A DNA stretch of 64,000 nucleotides. It comes from Pampus argenteus (taxonomy: Eukaryota; Chordata; Actinopteri; Scombriformes; Stromateidae). The stretch covers positions 10,853,501 through 10,917,500 of the forward strand of contig CM072876.1 of assembly GCA_036937835.1 (NCBI GenBank), read 5' to 3'. Numbering within the stretch: position 1 is the stretch's first letter; each line of letters begins with the position of its first letter. Below the pieces are notes generated by a model. That model did not search any database and was not told the origin of the DNA. It worked only from the letters and a program-made list of their open reading frames with translations. A program made the position numbers and the translations under genes. Shown in pieces: positions 12,490-25,400 of this stretch.

Positions 12490-13347
12490 TTAATCCCTTG
12501 AGTGCATATTGTCCTTACTTGGGAGCAGCCCCCTCTAGTGAGAGGCTGACCCGGTTGGGGGGGTCCAGAGCCAGGTTGGTGAGGACCCCGCAGGCTGAAA
12601 AACACATTTCAGTGCTTTTTGAGTCCAGCAGCGTCACCACAAACTGGTGCACTGAAGGAAAGAGCAGAGAAAGATGACAGAGTGAGGGAGGGGATGAGTA
12701 TAAAGCAGGACAAAGATAAGAGGGCCAATATCATCACAGTCAGTCTTCATGTTTATACTGACTGTAGCTGGCCTTGCAGATAAGTTCAGTCTAAACATGA
12801 CATGGCAATATGCAGAAATGCATACTGTACAGGGCGTTCTGTTTTCTGTTGCGTTATGTGCTTAGATGATGCAATTTATCTCGACATGAGCTTTTAAAAA
12901 TGTATTTCTTCACAACTTTCCTGCAAGAGTACAAAGCATGAGTAATTTTAACGCATGTCTGTATGTGCTCATCATAAACCTTTGTTTTGCATAATAAAGT
13001 CCCGCACATCCTTGGACTGTGACAAGTTTCCATAGACACGGGTAGCCTCAAGCATGGCATCCATACTGGAGCTGAGCACCAACTTCAACATCACTGGAGT
13101 AAAAAGAGAGAGGGAGGGTGAAGTTGAGAAAAGCAGGAAGATGGTGTAAAAACTCATCCTCTTTCTTCTTTATTTCTACATTCATCTCTTTCAGATTTTT
13201 ACTCTTACACTTGGCGATGATGAGTTGACTGTGTCTGAGTATGGAGCTTTCTTCTTGATAGAAGGACAAATTGTTGATGGTGGCAGCCACGTTTACCAAT
13301 AGCTCCTCGCTCTCGTGCACAGACCTCAGCTCTGTATCACACACGTA

Positions 13348-13389
<42 letters not shown>

Positions 13390-16300
13390 CCCATAAACAA
13401 GCAGAATCAGAAAGAAAATTGTAAGTAGGAGCACCACAATTAAACATTATGAGACCTTGAAGCAGTTGTTTGTCTTGTATCTATAAAAATCTCCGTGTTT
13501 AAATTGCAACCAACAGAGGGAGCATCCCCACTGCATGAACATCAACAAAAACAGACCTTAATGCTTCTAAAATATTGCTGCTCATTGTTTATTTATGTAA
13601 AGTAATGCTTATAGTGGTGACTAATATCAACATTTCATATTTTGAGGTTGTAGAGAAGATGTACAGTCTTCTAGATAAATGCAAAAATACCGTCAGAAAC
13701 ACTCATGAGTATTCTGCCCTTTTGCATATTACAGACTGGCTGCACTGATGTGACATTGTGAGATTATCAAAAAAAAAGTAGCTGTTATCTGTGGTTAATT
13801 TTGGCCTGATACAGTCAGTTTGATCATGAGATGACACAAAGGTCAGTGTGACCCAATCCAACCAGCCGTGACACTGTGAGAGGCTTGGAAACCAAGTCTG
13901 TTCCTGATATAGCAGCAGATGTCGTGTGCTCAGTCATAAATCGCGGATATTGTGGTTGCACTGTCAACCGGCGCCTGTGTCACACTGAATTTTGTTTCTG
14001 GTTCTGACTGGAAACGCTACTTTGTTGTGCCCCCCGCAACACACACACACACACACTCAAAGCTCTGTAATTTAAAGCAGTGCGGTCTGTCATGATCTTG
14101 ATCATAACAGGACATTGATCAACCAGGCCTGCTCTTTCATCCTCTGCTTTGATTTTCTTTCCTGTCTTCGGTTATTTAATTTACTTCCTCAGTCACAGGC
14201 TCCCCACTATATATTTTGAGATTTACCATTTTTTCACGAGTTTGACCTCTTTTTTTGTTTATTTAACTTTCTCTCCCAACTGCCATTAAGTGATGTGTAG
14301 GAGGCAGGCAGCAGAGAAATCGAGTTTCACACCCACCTCTGTATCAGTTTAACCTGTCCTGAAACCATCTAACCACATGGGAGAGTTTCACATGCACAAA
14401 CCAACAAAAAGTTGTCTGTGAGATGTGACAGAACATCCTGCTCTTGCAGTGAGGCGCTTCGCTCTGTTAGACTAAAAGACCAGGTAAACCAAAAGAGGAT
14501 GTGCTGCATATTGAACAGAAAGCACTGACAGAAAAGCGAGCGATGGAATGAACAGACAAATGTGGAGTGTGTTTACGATCAGTGTTGTTCCCAGCATAAG
14601 GGAAGTGGTTGACTGCTTCTCAGATACTTACTGTACAATAAAACAGCTATTTTTAAACTCATCAGAACTCTTTTTGTTTTGCATGAGATATAATATGGGC
14701 AAAAATGACAAATTGGAGAGTGTTACAGTACACAGATTGCTACTGACTTTATCTTACATTGAATTGTTTATTAATAATAATAATAATGTTAAAAATTATT
14801 AACTGGTTGTCTCCATAAACTAATGGTCTCACCAAGTGTCTCCATCAGCAGCTGAATGCATGCTGTGTTGCTGGCCAGCGCCGGACCTACAGCTGGATGG
14901 ATGCACATGTTCGCCAGCACCCTGACCAGCTTCACCAGCACATCGTCATCCTCCTGTACACTCACTGTCAGGGTGCTAGGTTTGCTGAGGGAGAGGGGAC
15001 CTTTCGGTTGGGGTGCGTGCGGTGAGTCGTTTCTTCGCTGGTAACTGTCGTACAGCTGGAGGAGTGTGTCCACACAGCCTTCGCACTGGAAGAGCTGCTG
15101 ACGAGCCTCATCGCTTTTGGCTGTAAGGTTCCCCAGGGTGAAAAGGAGCCGCACGACAAGGTCCTGTGGAAGAGCAGTGTTTAGTTTCTGAACTCAATGC
15201 AAACTGACAGTAAATTTGCTGAGACATTATAAATGTGGCTGACAGGTCAGACTGCATTGGGTAAAGTTCAAACAGAATTCAACTCATCCACTTCTACATT
15301 TAATTCATTCAGAGCTAAACATACAATATTTTTATCTTTGTACTGTTTTTTGGGTGCATATTGATTACATAAATTTAAATTTACAGTCACCTATTCTTAA
15401 TAAAAACCTCCCAGGAAGTTGATTATTGCTGACTGCAAAATCAAAAGTAGTCAACATTAAGACCTACTAATATGACACTACTATATTTTTGATTCACTGG
15501 CTGCACAGTGTACCCGCCCTGTCAAGTAGCACTGCTGGACAGTAGTGCTACTTACCACTAATTTCCCCTCAAGAGTTTGTACCTGCGTAGATGTCTTTTT
15601 AATCTTCTCAATGATTTATCACTCACTTACTGAGAAAAAGGTGACACATAAAACTGTGTACGTCACACTTGTATCCTGACTCCACTTTGTAAATGGCATG
15701 AAAAGCAGGTGAGCTAAGAAGACACTCATTTCTCACATAAATGTGCAGTGATATAGGTATGAGGACAGGATGGGCTGTCCCAGGACAAGGTGATCATTTC
15801 TTGTCTTACTGTTCAAGCTTAGCTTTATTTTATTCTTCTTCTCCTCCCTCCTTCCTCTTGTCCTCTCCTTGGATGATTAAATGTCAAAACACACACACAC
15901 ACACAGCTGAGCAGAGGGGGACGGACACTACGCGCAGATGAACACAATGTTCCGTAACTGTGCTTGGACTTAAGGTACATAAACAACTTGATCTGAAGGT
16001 AAACATGCTTAGTGGAGTCACATCATGGACACTAGAAAAGCTCATATTCACTTCTCCCTAATACACACATGCTGAAACACACAACCACACACAGGAGCCT
16101 CATGGACTCACCTGTTTTTGGTGATGTTTGCTCAGCAGTTCTAAAAATAGTTGGTAACAGCCGGGGGTCTGGGCCAGAGCGAAGCGGCATTCAGAGTAAG
16201 AGGAGAGTTTACTGAGGGAGAGAGGGGACAACAAATACCTGTGACCATTCCACATAGACTGCTCCACTATGCCAACTAAATATGGAGATACTAAAACTGA

Positions 16301-19300
16301 TTTTCATGCTTTCATTATCATCAACAAGAAATGTAGATATCATTAGCTTTATTAGCAGTAAAACCTAGTAAAATGGAGAAATTTTAGAGAAATCACTTTA
16401 TTACACATGGAGCGCTACATTTTATTTTTAATCCTTCACACATTGATGAGGAACTGTGTTTTAAACCAAGGATCACTTACAAAACTTGTACATGTAGTAA
16501 CTTTTGTGACTGTGTGACTTTTTTATATTATTATAGACACAAAAACAGATGTTTAACCACTCACAACCACATGTATAACCAAAAAGTTATGGAGGAGATT
16601 TAGAAGGAGAGTGACTAATCCAGAAAGAAGAAAAAAAAACATAAAATAGATGGTGAGAGCTGAATGATGGCCTGTTTTGATTCAGGCTTCAAGCTAAGAT
16701 GGTTTAAATTAGTGAGTTGAGAGGAGGAAATGGAAGAAATAAGTTTCTAAATTATCCACAATAAACACACAAAGACAATTCTGTGGCTGTGCGTTACCTG
16801 TATATTCTGGAAATGTTGGTGCAGATGTCTTGGTCTTTGCGATGATTACGCAGCACCAGACAGAGCTCTGATAGTATAGAAAAGGAGACAAATAGTGGAC
16901 GGGAATCAGGGTGATCAGCAAGGTTCCTAAGGGTCGCTGTCAGCTACATGGGTCAAAGGTCAGACAGAGAGAGACAAATAGAAGGAGAGAGGGTCAGAGT
17001 GTGGGTTAGCAAAGAAAAGTGTGTACACATAGACATAGTAGCTTAAGTGTCTGTATTTAGGGCAGTATTGCATGTCAGTGTTGTCATGTGCTCATTAAGG
17101 TTGGCTGCTGACCTGTACAGAACACCATGAAGCAGAGAGCCACCAGAAAGTTTTCAGCATGGATATAAATCATTCTATCTTAAGAGGGAAACAGTAACTT
17201 AAAACAAACGATAGCACTGTTCTTTCTGGAAAGTCATGGTCTGCTTATTTCCCTCCTCTAACAGCATAATGAGCTGTGTTAGATCTCAAATGAAGCGCTG
17301 GCTCAAGATGTTGGCTTGGGCCAACTTCTGTGGTGAGCAGCAATCATTTTCGTTACAGTGAAGTGAAGCAGGGTGTATTCTGGACTGAAGTAGCCAGGCC
17401 AGCAGGGAACATTATGCTCTTGGAGCAGCTTATATACCAAACATAAACAAACACATTCTTGCGTTAATAGTGGGAAAATCCACATGAGCCAAAAAAATCT
17501 AACATTTTGTTCCTTTATATTAACTTTAGTTTTTGTTTTTACTAAAACAGCCATGCAGGAGTTGGTACTTAAAAAGTCGAGGTCCACCAAATATCAAAGG
17601 ACTCACACTAAACATTTAAAACATATCCCTATTAAGCTATACCCAATGAGCCAATTCTTTGCAGCAGTGTTTATGACACACCTGTACAAGGATGTGTCCT
17701 GCTATAGTGAAGTAAGTGTCTTCGACTATGCAGAGTCTCTGGATGAGTTTCTGAGCCACACCAAGACAGTTCTTGTCCAGCAGGAGTCTGAGGATTGTAC
17801 TGTTTCCAGAGAGAAATTTCAGAGTACCGATGCAGTACAGTAGAGCTTCTCCGGATACAGACACATCCTGGCTGCTCAGCAGGCCCAGCAATGAGTCTAG
17901 ACACAGAGAAAATTTAACATCCACAGGTGGGATAATGGCAATCTGAGAAAAATAACTCTTAAGAACTATATTTTAGAACATATGAATTGGAAACTATTGA
18001 GCTAGATCATCCTGACCTAGAATAGTGTTCACCTATGATAGAGTTGTTCTGGAAAAGGATATCATTGTTTTCACTCCGGCTGATCTTGAAGATGAGTTTA
18101 CAGATATTTAGCAGGTTGTTTCCACTGACACACAGCTGGAGGGAAGAATGCAAAAATCGTCATACAGCTGCCCTTGTGATAAAGACTTAGTGGCAGACAT
18201 ACTGACACACACACACACACACAGATGACTCACAGCAAGGCAGAGTTTGGCGATGTCCAGGTTGAGCTGTGCAGAGTCGAGGTCGATGAGGCGGAACAGC
18301 GTTCGCAGTATCCCAGACCGCCTCTTACAGCGTCGGCCGAGCATGTCTGCTTTTGCCAAGGTGCCATGGAGACTGTCACACAAATCACATAGACGGTCCA
18401 CTGAGCCCTCAGAGCTGCCTGGCATCAGGAAAGCAGATATTGTTAAAAACAAAACAAAAAAGTCAACCTTAGGACAATAAGTCAAACATACAGTACAGGT
18501 GAATCATGTTTATGTTGTGGTATGTGAGTGTAATATGGGGATCTATATTATCTATCTACATTATCATGTAATATGGTGTACATTTATTATTTGCATGAGG
18601 AACTTGAGGTGAAATACTCACCATCAATAATGCATTGGTTAGTGGTAAAATAACATTCCTCCTCCCCTTTTATTAGAAGCAGCTTTGAGTTTCACTTGTC
18701 AAATGCAGAGGAACAATTATGCAACAGGCAGCTACAATCTTGACTCAGAGGAAGAGAATGGGTGGAGTCTTTCCCTGTTTTTGAGGTAAAATAAATGTTT
18801 TCTCTGCATAAATAACAGGGTTTGGCCATTTCTATAAATGGTTGTCCACAGTCTCACCCTCAACACTTCACTGCAAATTTCCCACTGAATCCGAAAGGTG
18901 TTTTATGCATGAGCCAGAAGGCACTTGGTATGATAAATATTTAATATTTATCTTTCAAATGAATTTTCCATTAAATTTGAAGAGTGTTAAAATATTTACA
19001 GCCATAGATTTTTATTTTATGGCCACCAGACTGCAGTTTCAGACCACTCTGCATGGGCGACAAACATAACACTGTTTGGTTTGCCTTTCTGATGTGGTTA
19101 AAATGACAGTGCTTTTTCTGTATGCATGACTGTCTGACAGTACTAAAAATACATTCACCATGCTGCTGGTTTAAGATGAAATGTACTAAGAAACAGAGAA
19201 ATGTGGCACAAATAACTTGCTCTAATAAAGACTTTTAGATTAGCTTCAGATCCATTCCTCAACGTAAAGGAAGAATGTAATATTGAAAAGTGATGTTGTG

Positions 19301-22300
19301 AGTGGAGGAGGTGTCCGAAACTATAAACTGTTTGGGTCAACTGTATGAATTTGGCCAAGGTTAATGTATGTCATGAGTTTACACTTTAATTAGATTTAAT
19401 TAGATACCTGTAGCAACAGACTCCAACTGTTGTAGAAGAGGAGCGATTGCATTATTCCACACCAGTGACTCTGCATCCTCCTCTGTACTTGTGGTGCTGT
19501 CCACATTCCCTAACCCTAAAATGTGCAGAGAGAATTGCAGTTAGCCAGTTACTACCTCCAAACACAGACGGTGAACATGAGTGCCAAAGATGGTTCATAA
19601 GTTCACTGTCTTAAAATAAAACAGCAGGAAGTTTGATGCCACAATGAAAGGTCACCATCCACAGCTTCCTCTGATTTGTTTCTGCACTGATATGTAGTAG
19701 TCTCTGTGTGTGTGTGTGCTTGTATACATGTGAAGAAAACACAAACATGTGCATATATATTTATCCACACAGCTGCCTGTAATCTTTCTTTCACACACCA
19801 TGCACATTTTGCAACAAATGCATTTGCAGAAAACTGTGGTTGCCCAAACTAACAGCTCTCTCAGCTATTGGCTGGCTGGCTGCCTGTCACGGTGGAAATG
19901 AGGCCCTTGACAACAATACCCCAATCAAAAACTGTCACTCTGCAAGGCTTGCTTAGTTAGTGAGGTGTGAGAGTGGATGAGTGGTATATTACATCAAGTA
20001 AAGTTGTGACTACATTTTTAATTTCTACATGCTGTATAAAATGTACCATTTCTGGACAAACCTGTTCTCCATCCTGCTCTGCACTCTGTGGGTCTAACTC
20101 CTGAGTCAACACCAGGCTGCATTATGCTACTGTTGGTACAGAGAAACACAAAAACACAAAGAGGCTGGTTACATCAGATTTTGGAGAGGGCAAATTTAGT
20201 TAAATTTATTTCACTTATAGTAAATGAGTATTAATTGACACTTCGCGTTTATTTGTACTTTAAAAGAGACAAAAACTAAATAATAATAATAATAATAATG
20301 AAATGCTGTGTCAATATTTTGAGCTGGCCCAATATTTTCTGTCAACTAGGCTGCATGTGTATTTTTTCAAGTGCCACTAGGTGTCTCTGTTGCAGCAGAG
20401 GTTAAGTCTTATGTGCAAGTGCTTGTTTCACTGTTTTATGTGTGTTTATGCGTATAGATTTGTGCTCATGTAGATACATGTGTATGTTTGTGTGTTTTTG
20501 CATGACTACTTGTTCTTTTTTTTTGTGTGTGAATTTTTACATTTACATGACTGTGTACTCCATTGTGCATCTCAATACCTGCAGTCCCCAACAGACAGGA
20601 ACTAAGATCTTAGCTTTGTGGGCAGTCTGGTTAAAGATGTTCATGCTTTGTCACTGTGAGTTGTCTCCAGTCTTACCACCACCTTTGTGCAGTAACTGTA
20701 AAGTGCTCCCCAAAACACGCCCTGGGTCATGCTCTTCTATGTGTTGTGGCTTGCCCTCTGTCTCTTATTTTCGTGTATGTCACTGTAAAATCTGCACTAT
20801 TCCACCCACTGAATAGTGGGTGGAATAGTGCTACAATAAATTCTGTTAAAACAGTTTACATGACATGACAAATATTGTGTTTTGTGACTAATAACTACAT
20901 GACCCCCCCAAAAAATGAATTAGCAAATAATAAAGATTAATAAGGAGCATGTTGAATCATCTTAATCACTTCAATCACTGATAGATTAACTTCATAAATC
21001 TCACTCTAAAGTTTGAATCACATCCAAATCTTTAGAAAAGTGCGATTAGTGCTGTCAAAGACAAACATTATTATTATTATTATTATTATTATTATGTATT
21101 TGTGTAAAAATAACCTTGAATAAATTAGCATTAATATATGTGGATGTTTATGTACAATACAGTAGAGTGCACTTTCACTTTGAGATTTAGTGTTTGACAT
21201 AAGATGGCACACAGGACATGTGCAACCGCGAGCATTGGCCGAGGCATGTTGCAGTGAATGTCAGAGAGGGGGCTTTGGCTCTGTATGATAGGATTAAGAG
21301 CCTGATAATAAGGCCTCTTTGTGTGGTACTGCATTCTCTGAGACATGACCTCATCCCTGTCTTAGGCCTGGCCAGTACACTGCAGTCACAACACATGCTG
21401 CTGCCAGCCTTGCCCAGATGGGCACCCAAATCTAATAGAGATCCATTTGGAGCTATAAAGCTCTGGCTTATTGGAGAAAAAGAACCTAGTGGATGTCTAA
21501 TCTCCCCTATCTTTATATCTCATCCAACTCATCATATTAATCTATCATTCTGTGTCTATTTCCACTTGCAGTTAGTGTACTTTTGGCTTGACTATCTCTC
21601 TTATTTCCACTCTGTTTATCTCTGTCTAACATGCCTTTTAAGTAGTCCATAGCAGCACTAAAGAACGGTGCTTCAAAAACTCTGACCTAACACTAATCAA
21701 GAAGGGGAAGTCTTTTAAGCTTATCCTCTTTAATCATAAATTGACCACAGTCTAATTTTTGGGAAGGCTTTGTCAGCAACAAGTTATACAAACATTGCGT
21801 GTTAACTTGACTTGTGAAGGGGGAGGAGAGGAGGGTGTGCTGCGGGCGATAGCCCAGATTTCCTGTAAAAGTGTTTTATGGTTGGTCCCCCCTCTACAGC
21901 CCCAGTTGCCCCACCCAATCGATAGGCAGATGGATTGTAACGACAGCCCCCGACCTCACGCCAGAGTTATGCCTCTCATGCTGACACACAGCTGATGAGG
22001 TCGGCAGAAAAAAGCAGAGCTTTTAGAGTCTCTGCACTGTGAAGGTGTAAAAGCTGACAAATGTTAGTAATGACAGATAAAGGCTGTTTCACTGGGAATG
22101 AAACTTGCCAAGAAGCTGGATTTAACTGTGACTGTGATATAGTGTACAATAAAGAATATGAAAGTTTAAAATAAGGTTAAGTGGATGAATTTGCTTTATC
22201 TATTTGCTAGTGACATTATATATTCAGCTGTCATTGCTAGTAGCTGCGTCTCCATATTTTAAATCTGTTTTTTTACATTCGGGTCACTTATTGGGCCTTC

Positions 22301-24192
22301 AAGGGCAAAACATTAACAATCATAATGATATCACTGTAATGTAGGCATTTCCTGTTATACTTTTCTTTTAACTTGTCAGTAGCCTGGATATGTTAAAATA
22401 CAGAACAGAAACACAAAATGACATGAGAAAAAACTCTTTGAATCGGACATATTGTGGCAATACTAAGAATGTTAAAAATGCAAGACTGTGCATTTAGTGA
22501 AAGGCAAAAATGTGACAATCAACTCCATCTACTAATGGCTACCACTGCAACCTTTGTGTGCCAATAAATCTTCAACACATTGTAAGACTGTCACTGTCAA
22601 AGAAGGGGCAGGGGGTGTAGGACGGGCAGAGGACAGAGAAGGGCAGATCACACAAGTCAAATACAGGGAAAGAAAGCATACCTTTCACTTGCTGTTCTGC
22701 GTGGGCCACTGTGGACCTCTGTGTGGTCTGCAGTGGTAAGTCCCTTAGCTGACAGCTGCTTTTGTCCAAGGCCTGGATTTAATCTCTCTTTCACTAAACA
22801 CATAGGAAGGATGTGGCAAGAGGTTGTTTACAAGATGCTGCTGAGTACTGTTGTAATGTTTCTACTTCTTTCAGTGGCTAATATCCTCATCATTTTTTCA
22901 CTAAGTGGTAGAACAGTTTTTACAAGCAAAGGTCTGAGAGAGAAAGTAGTCCTTTTCCACTCAAAACAGCAGCAATAAATTATGTTTTTCACCCAGCACA
23001 ATCCTGTGAATGTAATTCAGGTGTAATATTAGCATGTGAATGACTCCATTCATTTCCCTTTGAGAAAACTGCTCTAGCACTACTGCCTGCACAGAAGATT
23101 TACAGATTTTTTTTATTTAATTTTACCTGTTAAACAAATGTACTCTCTAATACCTTCTGTTAGTGGCATTTTATTGTTAGGTCACCATAGATGATAGGCT
23201 AATATGTGTCATTACATTCAGTAACTAAACACATTTTCTTTAATCTTTTTTCCCTTAATCCAAACTTGCATCAATATTGTGTCCTTCCTTACCATCTGTG
23301 TGTCCCTCTACAGGAGGCAACGTGGTGAGAGAGCCAGCCCTGAGGAGGCGTGCCCGTGCCCCTGCCAGCCCCCTCTTCACTTCCAGTGGGTCAACTGGGG
23401 GTTTGGGAAAGGCCTTAAATGGATCCTCAGCATTGCAAGAGCCTGGAAACTTTGGCTTCTGGCACAGCACAAACATATATTAACAGTAAGAGCTTACATT
23501 TACCAATGAAAAGACTTATGTCCACAAAGAGATCCTATAATTATGGGTATTCAGTGATTCCGATTTTTAATCTCATACATTAACATTATAATCCCATTTT
23601 CTCGTACCAGATAAAATATAAGAACATCAATGCTGATTCCTAGCTGGCATACAGAGGCATGTATACTCTTATCCGATTTTTCAATTTTCATGGTAAGATT
23701 AGAAGATGCAAATATTTATCTAAGCTTATTAATACACTATAATTTGAATGTAAAATAATAAATACCATACATAGATGTGTGCGTTAAGGAACTTACATGG
23801 TCCAGAGGAGAGAGGCGAGTCCCTGAACCTGGCCTTGAGTCAGGAGCATCAAAATTTTGTGCATGAAGGCTGTAAAGTAAAAAACAAAAGACTCATTATT
23901 TCTACAGGTTACATGCAACATTGATATAAGAACCTGACAATCTGAAAGACAGTTAGGTGGATTTTGTGACTAACCTAAAGGTAGATGGAGGTCTGTTGTC
24001 ACAGTCTGTGCGAAAGGAACTCTTCCCAAAAAGTTGCCTTTGTCCATTTCTGGGAGTAAACGGTCGCTGGGTAGATTGAACTCGCAGGGAGTGTCTGGCT
24101 TCATTAACTATTTCTGCACTTGTTTTCCTCAAAGTGTTGCGTTGTGGGATGAATGGACTACAAATCCCATGTTTCCTCTCCATAGGGGCCAT
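11320..24192 (-). CDS. armc2: Armadillo repeat-containing protein 2, 17 coding exons, 804 aa
   Basis: ARMC2 acts in axoneme assembly; human mutations cause malformed sperm flagella and male infertility. Exons in transcript order: 24192-23975, 23869-23797, 23458-23293, 22727-22682, 20129-20062, 19515-19408, 18418-18234, 18135-18033, 17896-17682, 16943-16798, 16211-16112, 15163-14833, 13331-13209, 13093-12980, 12651-12519, 11826-11672, 11450-11320. They total 2415 bases, with donors, acceptors and phases agreeing at every junction. The N-terminus (TSAEIVNEAR, RPFTPRNGQRQLFG, then SRPGSGTRLSPL) strongly resembles human ARMC2 as remembered (867 aa). The C-terminal half has helical ARM-type segments such as LTATLRNLADHPDSRPLF and LFTLGNLTAKSDEARQQL. 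The small fourth and fifth exons rest mainly on splice signals and phase and are least certain; another exon could hide in the 2.5-kb intron between them. The first ATG is used; another lies three codons on. Confidence 0.92.
11832..11858. repeat. CA array 6 nt from the armc2 exon 16 boundary
   Basis: On the transcribed strand this is a TG array directly preceding the acceptor GACCAG, in place of a pyrimidine tract. Confidence 0.9.
12180..12375. mobile_element. Fold-back interspersed repeat in armc2 intron
   Basis: A left part with TAGCATAAAGACTG (about 12203-12216) and a right part with CAGTCTTTATGCTA (about 12344-12357) are inverted copies of one sequence. Related sequence (TAGCATAAAGAAGGGAAAC, GGCTAGCCTGGG) recurs at 52797. 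I recognise this as a repeat widespread in fish genomes but cannot give its database name. Confidence 0.5.
12448..12486. repeat. CA array downstream of the armc2 exon 15 donor
   Basis: About 19 units. On the transcribed strand it reads TG and starts roughly 30 bases into the intron. Confidence 0.9.
13349..13385. repeat. CA array before the armc2 exon 13 acceptor
   Basis: About 18 units, ending 18 bases from the exon; TG on the transcribed strand. Confidence 0.9.
18205..18223. repeat. CA array after the armc2 exon 7 donor
   Basis: About nine units. On the transcribed strand TG repeats begin 10 bases after the exon 7 donor GTGAGT. Confidence 0.9.
20794..20831. repeat. Perfect 17-bp inverted repeat with 4-nt loop
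   Basis: GCACTATTCCACCCACT at 20794-20810 and its exact reverse complement at 20815-20831 flank GAAT. It lies in the intron between armc2 coding exons 4 and 5. Confidence 0.85.
21067..21095 (+). repeat. ATT trinucleotide array
   Basis: About nine ATT units in the large armc2 intron between coding exons 4 and 5. Confidence 0.85.
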
Positions 24193-24968
24193 TTAGGCTA
24201 CTGTGACATTAACCAATACAGTCTGTAAATGACCTCAGTGGTTTGATTTCATTATGCAAGCAGTTACAGGGTGTATCACTGAAAATTTAGAAATATATTT
24301 TTAAAAAGAAGGATAATGCTACAACACCACAAGAAAATGAACAGTAGGTGTAAAAATCTTTCTGAGGTTGCAATAGAGATGATATGATGAGACCTGAGAT
24401 ACCTGAGACAGACAGACAGAAATAGCCTTTGTCAACCATGGGTGTATTTGGCCATTGTGGGCAATGTTGTAAATGCAATAGATGGGACTGCTTTATACCA
24501 ATGTTGGATTTTTATATCAATTCAATGAAGTATGACTAATTAATTTGTGGGATTAACCAAAAACATTCATTGCAAGGTATGCATTAACAATTAATCAACA
24601 TATTTTTCATAAATTACATAATTATATCACAATATATCAATACTGTAATACAAAATTAGATCTACTGTGATTATTCATCATGGCAAACTTTTTTTTTTTT
24701 TCATCTGCTGGACATATTCATACATTTCCAGATGGATTTTAGACTGTATCACAGTCAATTTCTTGTTTGTAGGACTGCAAAAGAACATGCTAATAATGGT
24801 TGGTGTCACTTTTGATAATAAAAATTGTAATAATACAAATATTGATGGTTGGTATTACTAAAGTAATACCCATTGTTTTAAGTTTACTTCGTCCAACAAA
24901 ACAACATGTACTCCATAGATTCTAAGGAATTGTCTGAGTAAATGATAAACTCTGCGCGTTCACGACCC

Positions 24969-24982
24969 GTCTCCATGGTAAC
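24969..24982. promoter_or_regulatory. RFX X-box-like motif upstream of armc2
   Basis: GTCTCC-AT-GGTAAC matches the X-box pattern GTNRCC-N(0-3)-RGYAAC with one mismatch in the left half and a perfect right half. RFX factors drive many ciliary genes, and ARMC2 is axonemal. It lies about 780 bp upstream of the ATG, within the inferred first intron. Confidence 0.4.
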
Positions 24983-25197
24983 CAAATGTCGCTGTGGTAG
25001 CTTACACAACAAACCCAAGGAATAAAATAACCATTATCACCCAAGAAGTCAAGCTAAACTGTTTATTAAGCTAAAAACATATTTTCTGTAGAGAGTGCGC
25101 TTAACTTTTACACGAGCGAAAGGAGAAACACACGATGAGACACAGAAAAAGAGTATGTACGAGAATATCCACTTAACGGACAGTGGAGAAAACTTAC

Positions 25198-25400
25198 CGT
25201 TAACCCTGTTAAAATCCTTTGTGTTATTAGTCGGGGCGGTCTGCTATCACAACCAAAACAACAACAACAACAACAACAGAATTACAGCACCTAAAATGTG
25301 CTGAAAAAAATTAAGTTTCCGAGCTCGCAGCAAGCTAGCGCGAGAATGACCACGTGCACGAGCTTCACTAACTGAACGTCACGCGCGTTACGGCGACGCG
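25198..25400 (-). other. armc2: Possible armc2 non-coding first exon and CpG-rich start region
   Basis: On the minus strand a strong donor (AACG then GTAAGT) sits at 25198/25197. Upstream of it is a CpG-rich stretch (25320-25400) unlike its AT-rich surroundings. A matching acceptor (TTTACAG) lies roughly 40 bases before the armc2 ATG. This fits a 5' UTR exon about 1 kb upstream. No protein homology can confirm it. Confidence 0.4.
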
